Of a stretch of 9,947 bases of DNA, positions 6,202-9,947 are shown in pieces. The notes beneath the pieces were generated by a model. The model saw only the letters and a program-made list of their open reading frames with translations, was not told the DNA's origin and ran no database searches. The stretch spans positions 1 through 9,947 of the forward strand of contig JAICEH010000062.1 of assembly GCA_025924275.1 (NCBI GenBank). The letters are read 5' to 3'. Source of the stretch: Gemmatimonadales bacterium. GTDB taxonomy: Bacteria > Gemmatimonadota > Gemmatimonadetes > Gemmatimonadales > GWC2-71-9. The first letter of the stretch is position 1, and each line of letters opens with the position of its first letter. Made by a program: the position numbers and the translations under genes.

Positions 6202-6223
6202 GCCGCCGGCCGCAGCCGGCGGC
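6202..6223. promoter_or_regulatory. Perfect 9-4-9 GC inverted repeat in a divergent gap
   Basis: GCCGCCGGC-cgca-GCCGGCGGC is a perfect inverted repeat in the 97-bp gap between the protease gene (-) and the transporter gene (+). It ends 37 bp before the probable transporter start. TACCAT at 6195-6200 could be a -10 element, with no good -35 before it. The dyad could be an operator shared by the divergent genes or a hairpin in the transporter mRNA leader. Confidence 0.35.
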
Positions 6224-6243
6224 CCGGTGGCTCGGCGGCAGAC

Positions 6244-6255
6244 GGAGGAGGGAGG
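6244..6255 (+). promoter_or_regulatory. Strong Shine-Dalgarno sequence placed before an AUC codon
   Basis: GGAGGAGGGAGG ends 5 nt before ATC at 6261, an ideal distance. No ATG, GTG or TTG in the transporter frame lies within reach of it. The nearest alternatives are GTG 6291, too far downstream, and GTG 6132, upstream of it. This site decides the start chosen for the transporter. Confidence 0.6.
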
Positions 6256-6260
6256 ACGGC

Positions 6261-8528
6261 ATCCGCATCGGTTCGGGGTTCGCGCGCGCGGTGGTGCGCT
6301 GGCGCTGGCTGGTGGTCGCCGCCTGGGCGGTGGCCGGGGTGGTGGCGGCCGCCGTGGCCCCGCGCACGGTGCAGTTGCTCAACATCCGCGGCGGCAGCGA
6401 CCGTCCCAGCGAGGCGATCGTGGCCGAGCGGATGGTGCAGGAGCGGTTCGACCGCCCGCTCGGCGAGTTCTTCGCGGTGGTGGTCGAGGGCCCCGCCCCG
6501 TTCGACACCGCCGGCCGGCCCGCGGAGGTGCTCGCCGCCCTGGCCGGTGCGCTCCGCTCGGAACAGTACGTGAGCGGCGTCATCACCTGGCGCGACGCCG
6601 CCGAGCCGGTGTTCCGGAGCGCGGACCGGCGCCGGACCTTCTTCCTCGCGGCCCTCTCGGTGCCGGGGCCGGAGGCGGGGGCATACGTGGAGGGCGCCCG
6701 GGCGGCGCTGCGGAGCGCCCTGGTCCGCCAGCCCGACGGCGACCAGTACCGCGTCACCGTCACCGGCCGCGCGCCGCTCGACCTCGACGTCCGCACCGTG
6801 AGCGCCGAGGACAGCCGCCGGGCCGAGCTCCGGCTCCTCCCCCTCACCCTCGTCATCCTGGTCCTGGCCTTCGGGGCGCTGGTGGCGGCCCTCCTGCCGC
6901 TCGCCGTGGGCTTCCTCGCGATCACCGTGGCCCTGGCGATCATCGGGCTCATCGCGCGGGTCACCCCGGTGTCGGTCTTCGTCCTCAACATGACGACGAT
7001 GATCGGCCTCGGCGTGGGGATCGACTACTCCCTGCTGGTGGTGACGCGCTTCCGCGAGGAGCTCAAGCGGGGCATCCGGCGGACCGAGGCGGCGCTCCGC
7101 ACCATGCGCACCGCGGGCGAGGCGGTGGTCACCTCGGGGCTCACGGTGATGGTGGGCTTCGCCGCCCTCCTCCTCACGCCGCTGGTCGAGACCCGGAGCG
7201 TGGGGCTTGGCGGGCTGGTCGTGGTGGCGACGGCGATCCTCCTCTGCGTGACGCTCCTCCCGGCGCTCCTCGCGATCGTGGGCCGGAACATCGACCTCCC
7301 GCGCGGGCTCGCCCGCCGGCTGGCCTGGTACCACGCGCCGCTCCTGTGGGAGAAGTGGGCCCGGGGCCTGCAGCGCCACCCGCGCCGCGCCCTGGCCCTG
7401 GGCGGCCTCGCCATCGCCGTCCTCACCGCCCCGCTCCTCTTCCTCCGGATCGGGCTCCCCTCGCGGCACTGGTGGCCGACCGCGGCGGAGTCGGGCCGCG
7501 GCCTCGAGCTGCTCCAGGAGATGGGGGCCGGCGGCGTGATCCTGCCGCTCCGCGTGGTGCTCGAGGTGCCCGAGGGCGAGCGCGCCGCCGGGGCCGCGCG
7601 GCTCCGGGGACTCCGGCGGCTCTCCGACACGCTGGCCGCCGACCCGCGGGTCAAGCAGGTCCGGAGCCTGGTGACGCTCCGGCCCGGCCTCTCCCTGCTG
7701 GAGTACTCCCTGCTCTACGGCGACCGGGAACGGGCCCGCGCCGACCTGGGCGACTTCGTGGACGCCTACCTGAGCCGCGACGGCCGGGTGACGCTGCTGG
7801 ACGTGGTGCCCGCCGACTCGGTGAGCCTGGGCGGCGTGATGGGGCTGGTGCGCGACGTCCGCGCGCTGGCCGACTCCGGCGTCCGCGGGCTGGCCGGGGC
7901 CGAGGTCCACGTGGGCGGGTACGTCGCGGCCTCGGTGGACTTCCAGGACGACCTGCTGGGCCGGTTCCCGCTGATGGTGGCGCTCATCCTCGCGGCCACC
8001 GCGGTGATGCTGGGCATCGCCTTCCGCTCGGTGCTGGTGCCCCTCAAGGCCATCGTGATGAACAGCCTCTCGGTGGCGGCCACCTTCGGGCTCATCGTCC
8101 TGGTCTTCCAGCACGGCCTGGGCGGAAGCCTGCTCGGGCTCGACGGGCCCACCGACGCGATCTTCGTGGTGGTGCCCGTGCTGGTGTTCGCGGTGGTCTT
8201 CGGGCTGTCGATGGACTACGAGGTCTTCCTGCTCAGCCGGATCAAGGAGGCCTACGACCGGACCGGCCGGAGCGACGAGGCGACGATGGAGGGCCTGTCG
8301 GCCACGGCGTCGGTGATCACCTCCGCCGCCCTGATCATGATCCTGGTGTTCGGGGCGTTCGCCTTCGCGCGGGTGCTGGTGGTGCAGTTCCTGGGGTTCG
8401 GGCTCGCGGTCGCGGTGCTGCTCGATGCGACCCTCATCCGGATGGTCCTCGTCCCCGCCTTCATGCAGGTGGCGGGGCGGTGGAACTGGTGGCCGGGGAA
8501 GGGGTGGCGGGGGAGGGAGGACGGCTGA
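6261..8528 (+). CDS. MMPL/RND-superfamily transporter with probable AUC start
   Basis: This 755-residue inner-membrane protein has the MMPL architecture: TM1 at about 15-33, a periplasmic loop to about 190, TM2-6 at 192-337, TM7 at about 376-396, a second periplasmic loop to about 568, and TM8-12 to about 740. The family's proton-relay signature appears in both halves: GLGVGIDYSLLVVTRFREE with Asp255-Tyr256, and GLSMDYEVFLLSRIKE with Asp652-Tyr653. Relatives export lipids, drugs or other hydrophobic molecules using the proton gradient, and the substrate here is unknown. No adaptor or TetR-type regulator is adjacent. I start it at ATC 6261, which gives (M)RIGSGFARAVVRWRW, a typical short charged N terminus. 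GTG 6291 would leave almost no cytoplasmic N terminus, and GTG 6132 would add 43 Arg/Pro/Gly-rich residues and overlap the protease gene. The stop codon lies inside the decamer repeat. Confidence 0.92.
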   Translation: MRIGSGFARAVVRWRWLVVAAWAVAGVVAAAVAPRTVQLLNIRGGSDRPSEAIVAERMVQERFDRPLGEFFAVVVEGPAPFDTAGRPAEVLAALAGALRSEQYVSGVITWRDAAEPVFRSADRRRTFFLAALSVPGPEAGAYVEGARAALRSALVRQPDGDQYRVTVTGRAPLDLDVRTVSAEDSRRAELRLLPLTLVILVLAFGALVAALLPLAVGFLAITVALAIIGLIARVTPVSVFVLNMTTMIGLGVGIDYSLLVVTRFREELKRGIRRTEAALRTMRTAGEAVVTSGLTVMVGFAALLLTPLVETRSVGLGGLVVVATAILLCVTLLPALLAIVGRNIDLPRGLARRLAWYHAPLLWEKWARGLQRHPRRALALGGLAIAVLTAPLLFLRIGLPSRHWWPTAAESGRGLELLQEMGAGGVILPLRVVLEVPEGERAAGAARLRGLRRLSDTLAADPRVKQVRSLVTLRPGLSLLEYSLLYGDRERARADLGDFVDAYLSRDGRVTLLDVVPADSVSLGGVMGLVRDVRALADSGVRGLAGAEVHVGGYVAASVDFQDDLLGRFPLMVALILAATAVMLGIAFRSVLVPLKAIVMNSLSVAATFGLIVLVFQHGLGGSLLGLDGPTDAIFVVVPVLVFAVVFGLSMDYEVFLLSRIKEAYDRTGRSDEATMEGLSATASVITSAALIMILVFGAFAFARVLVVQFLGFGLAVAVLLDATLIRMVLVPAFMQVAGRWNWWPGKGWRGREDG

Positions 8529-8626
8529 GGGCGGCTGGGGGCGGTTGAGGACGGCTGGGGGCGGCTGAGGGCGGCTGGGGCGGCTGCCGTCCTCAGCCGT
8601 CCTCAGCCGTCCTAGGCCGTCCTACT
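8521..8626. repeat. Inverted 10-bp tandem repeats between convergent genes
   Basis: Six decamers fill 8521-8580 (acggctgagg, gcggctgggg and close variants). After cggctg, four complementary decamers fill 8587-8626 (ccgtcctcag twice, ccgtcctagg, ccgtcctact). The right-arm unit is the reverse complement of the left-arm ctgaggacgg, so the block folds in several registers with almost no loop. It separates the convergent transporter and polA genes and probably serves as a bidirectional terminator. Both stop codons, TGA at 8526-8528 and TAG at 8622-8624 on the minus strand, lie inside repeat units. Confidence 0.85.
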
Positions 8627-9947
8627 TCGCCTCCCGCCAGTTCGCGCCCGTCCCCACGTCCACCACCAGCGGCACGTCGAGCCGCGCCGCGCCCTCCATC
8701 TCCTCCCGCACCAGCGTGGCGATCGCCCCCACCTCCGCGGGCGGCGCCTCCAGCACCAGCTCGTCGTGCACCTGGAGCAGCAGCCGGGCCTCGCGGCGCT
8801 CGTCCCCGAGCCGCCGGTGGAGCGCGACCATCGCGCGCTTGATCAGGTCGGCGGCCGAACCCTGCAGCGGGGTGTTCTGTGCGGTGCGCTCGGCGAAGGC
8901 GCGGATGTTGAAATTCTTCGCATGGATGTCGGGAATGTACCGGCGGCGCCCGAAGAGGGTCTCCACGTATCCCTGCCGGCGGGCCAACTCCACCTGCCGG
9001 TCGAGGTACGCCCGCACCCCGGCGAAGCGCTCGAAGTACTGCGTGATGAACGCCTTCGCCTCGTCCTGCGTGATCCCGAGCTGCTTCGAGAGCGCGAACG
9101 GGCCCTGCCCATAGAGGGTGCCGAAGTTGATCGTCTTGGCGCGGGCGCGCATCTCCGGCGTCACCGCCTCGTGCCCGACGCCGAAGATGATGGCGGCGGT
9201 CTCGCGGTGGATGTCGCCGCCGGCCCGGAAGGCGGCCACGAACGCCGGGTCGCCGGAGAGGTGGGCCATCAGGCGGAGCTCGATCTGCGAATAGTCGGCC
9301 GCCACGAAGAGCCACCCCGCCTCGGGGATGAAGCCCCGCCGGATCGCCTCGCCCCGCGCGGTGCGCACCGGGATGTTCTGCAGGTTCGGGTCCGACGAGG
9401 AGAGTCGCCCGGTGGCGGCGCCGGTCTGGTTGAAGCTGGTGTGGATCCGGCCGGTGGCGCGGTTCACCCGCTGGGGCAGCACGTCCACGTAGGTGGAGCG
9501 GAGCTTCTGCACCTCGCGGTACTCGAGCAGGAGGCGCGGCACCTCGTGGCCCTCGGCCGCGAGCAGCTCGAGCACCTCCGCGTCGGTGCTGGGGCCGGTC
9601 TTGGTCCGCTTGAGCACCGGGAGCCCCTGCTTCTCGAAGAGGATCGCGGCGAGCTGCTTCGGGGAGTTGAGGTTGAACGACTCGCCGGCGGCGGCCTGGA
9701 TCAGGCCCTCGAGCCGCGCCATCTCGGCGGCGAACTCGGTCGACAGCCGGGCGAAGAGCCCGGCGTCGATCCGGATGCCGGCCCACTCCATGTCCACCAG
9801 CACCGGCACCAGCGGCTGCTCGAGCTGCTCCAGCAGGGCTGCCAGCCGGTGCTCCTCGAGCTGCGGCTGGAAGATCTCGCGGAGCGCCAGCACCGTGGCG
9901 CTGTCCGCTCCGCAATAGGCGGCCGCCTCCTCCACCGGGACCTCGGC
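8622..9947 (-). CDS. polA: DNA polymerase I, C-terminal part (gene runs off the window)
   Basis: These are the last 441 residues of family A DNA polymerase I, which fills Okazaki-fragment and repair gaps. The 5' end of the gene lies beyond the right edge. Numbered from the edge, residues 11-15 (YCGAD) fit motif III (Y-x3-D) of the 3'-5' exonuclease domain, but motifs I and II are outside, so proofreading cannot be judged. The polymerase domain is complete. The thumb and TATGRLSS-like region is GAATGRLSSSDPNLQNIP (177-193). Motif A is ADYSQIELR with Asp218. The O-helix carries Arg267, Lys271, Phe275 and Tyr279, and motif C is QVHDELV with Asp395. Phe275 matches E. coli Phe762. The C terminus is the normal one (GTGANW). 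The stop lies inside the decamer repeat, convergent with the transporter. Confidence 0.98.
   Translation of the reverse strand, partial: AEVPVEEAAAYCGADSATVLALREIFQPQLEEHRLAALLEQLEQPLVPVLVDMEWAGIRIDAGLFARLSTEFAAEMARLEGLIQAAAGESFNLNSPKQLAAILFEKQGLPVLKRTKTGPSTDAEVLELLAAEGHEVPRLLLEYREVQKLRSTYVDVLPQRVNRATGRIHTSFNQTGAATGRLSSSDPNLQNIPVRTARGEAIRRGFIPEAGWLFVAADYSQIELRLMAHLSGDPAFVAAFRAGGDIHRETAAIIFGVGHEAVTPEMRARAKTINFGTLYGQGPFALSKQLGITQDEAKAFITQYFERFAGVRAYLDRQVELARRQGYVETLFGRRRYIPDIHAKNFNIRAFAERTAQNTPLQGSAADLIKRAMVALHRRLGDERREARLLLQVHDELVLEAPPAEVGAIATLVREEMEGAARLDVPLVVDVGTGANWREAK

Noticed and set aside
6045..8114. A 689-codon minus-strand open frame across the transporter gene
   Set aside because: The product is His/Glu/Arg/Gly-rich with no domain, and it is antisense to an intact MMPL protein with all its motifs. 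Such long antisense frames are usual in DNA this GC-rich.
8521..8626. CRISPR array
   Set aside because: The 10-bp units are contiguous with no spacers and occur in both orientations. The same holds for the heptamer arrays.

Overview
This is a very GC-rich bacterial window with dense gene packing and almost exclusively G/C third codon positions. The gene content is mostly housekeeping and cell-envelope. The intergenic regions carry short-period (7-bp and 10-bp) G/C-rich repeats arranged as inverted arms. That style, with the mix of families, reminds me of Gemmatimonadota genomes, but this is an impression: no rRNA or other decisive marker is present and I could not run a search.

Layout, left to right. 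Positions 1-349 hold no confident gene. They contain a possible tail of an upstream reading frame and a pair of inverted heptamer repeats. A 7Fe ferredoxin (fdxA, +) follows, then a convergent gap with a GC hairpin. Next is a minus-strand protein joining a hotdog acyl-CoA thioesterase to an alpha/beta hydrolase. Its GTG start lies at the edge of a heptamer repeat array shared with a divergent 56-codon plus-strand gene. After a 125-bp gap with a small dyad comes ribonuclease D (rnd, +). It converges, 17 bp apart, on a minus-strand MIP18/SufT-like Fe-S assembly protein. A second inverted heptamer pair separates this from a two-gene minus-strand operon. The upstream gene is a membrane-anchored metzincin-type zinc protease, and it overlaps by 4 bp (ATGA) an exported serine hydrolase of the beta-lactamase/transpeptidase fold. 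Divergent from that operon is a 12-TM MMPL/RND-family transporter. Its best-supported start is an AUC codon behind a perfect Shine-Dalgarno sequence. An inverted decamer repeat block sits between its stop and the convergent, truncated DNA polymerase I gene (polA, -), which runs off the right edge.

Functional links are modest. Ferredoxin and the MIP18 protein both belong to Fe-S metabolism. RNase D and Pol I both belong to nucleic-acid processing. The protease, serine hydrolase and transporter are all envelope-associated and cluster together. I see no defence system, CRISPR array, integrase, transposase or phage gene, and no convincing new multi-gene system. The most unusual signals are the repeat pairs (one relative of which is expanded in codon phase inside a signal peptide), the probable AUC start, and the thioesterase-hydrolase fusion.
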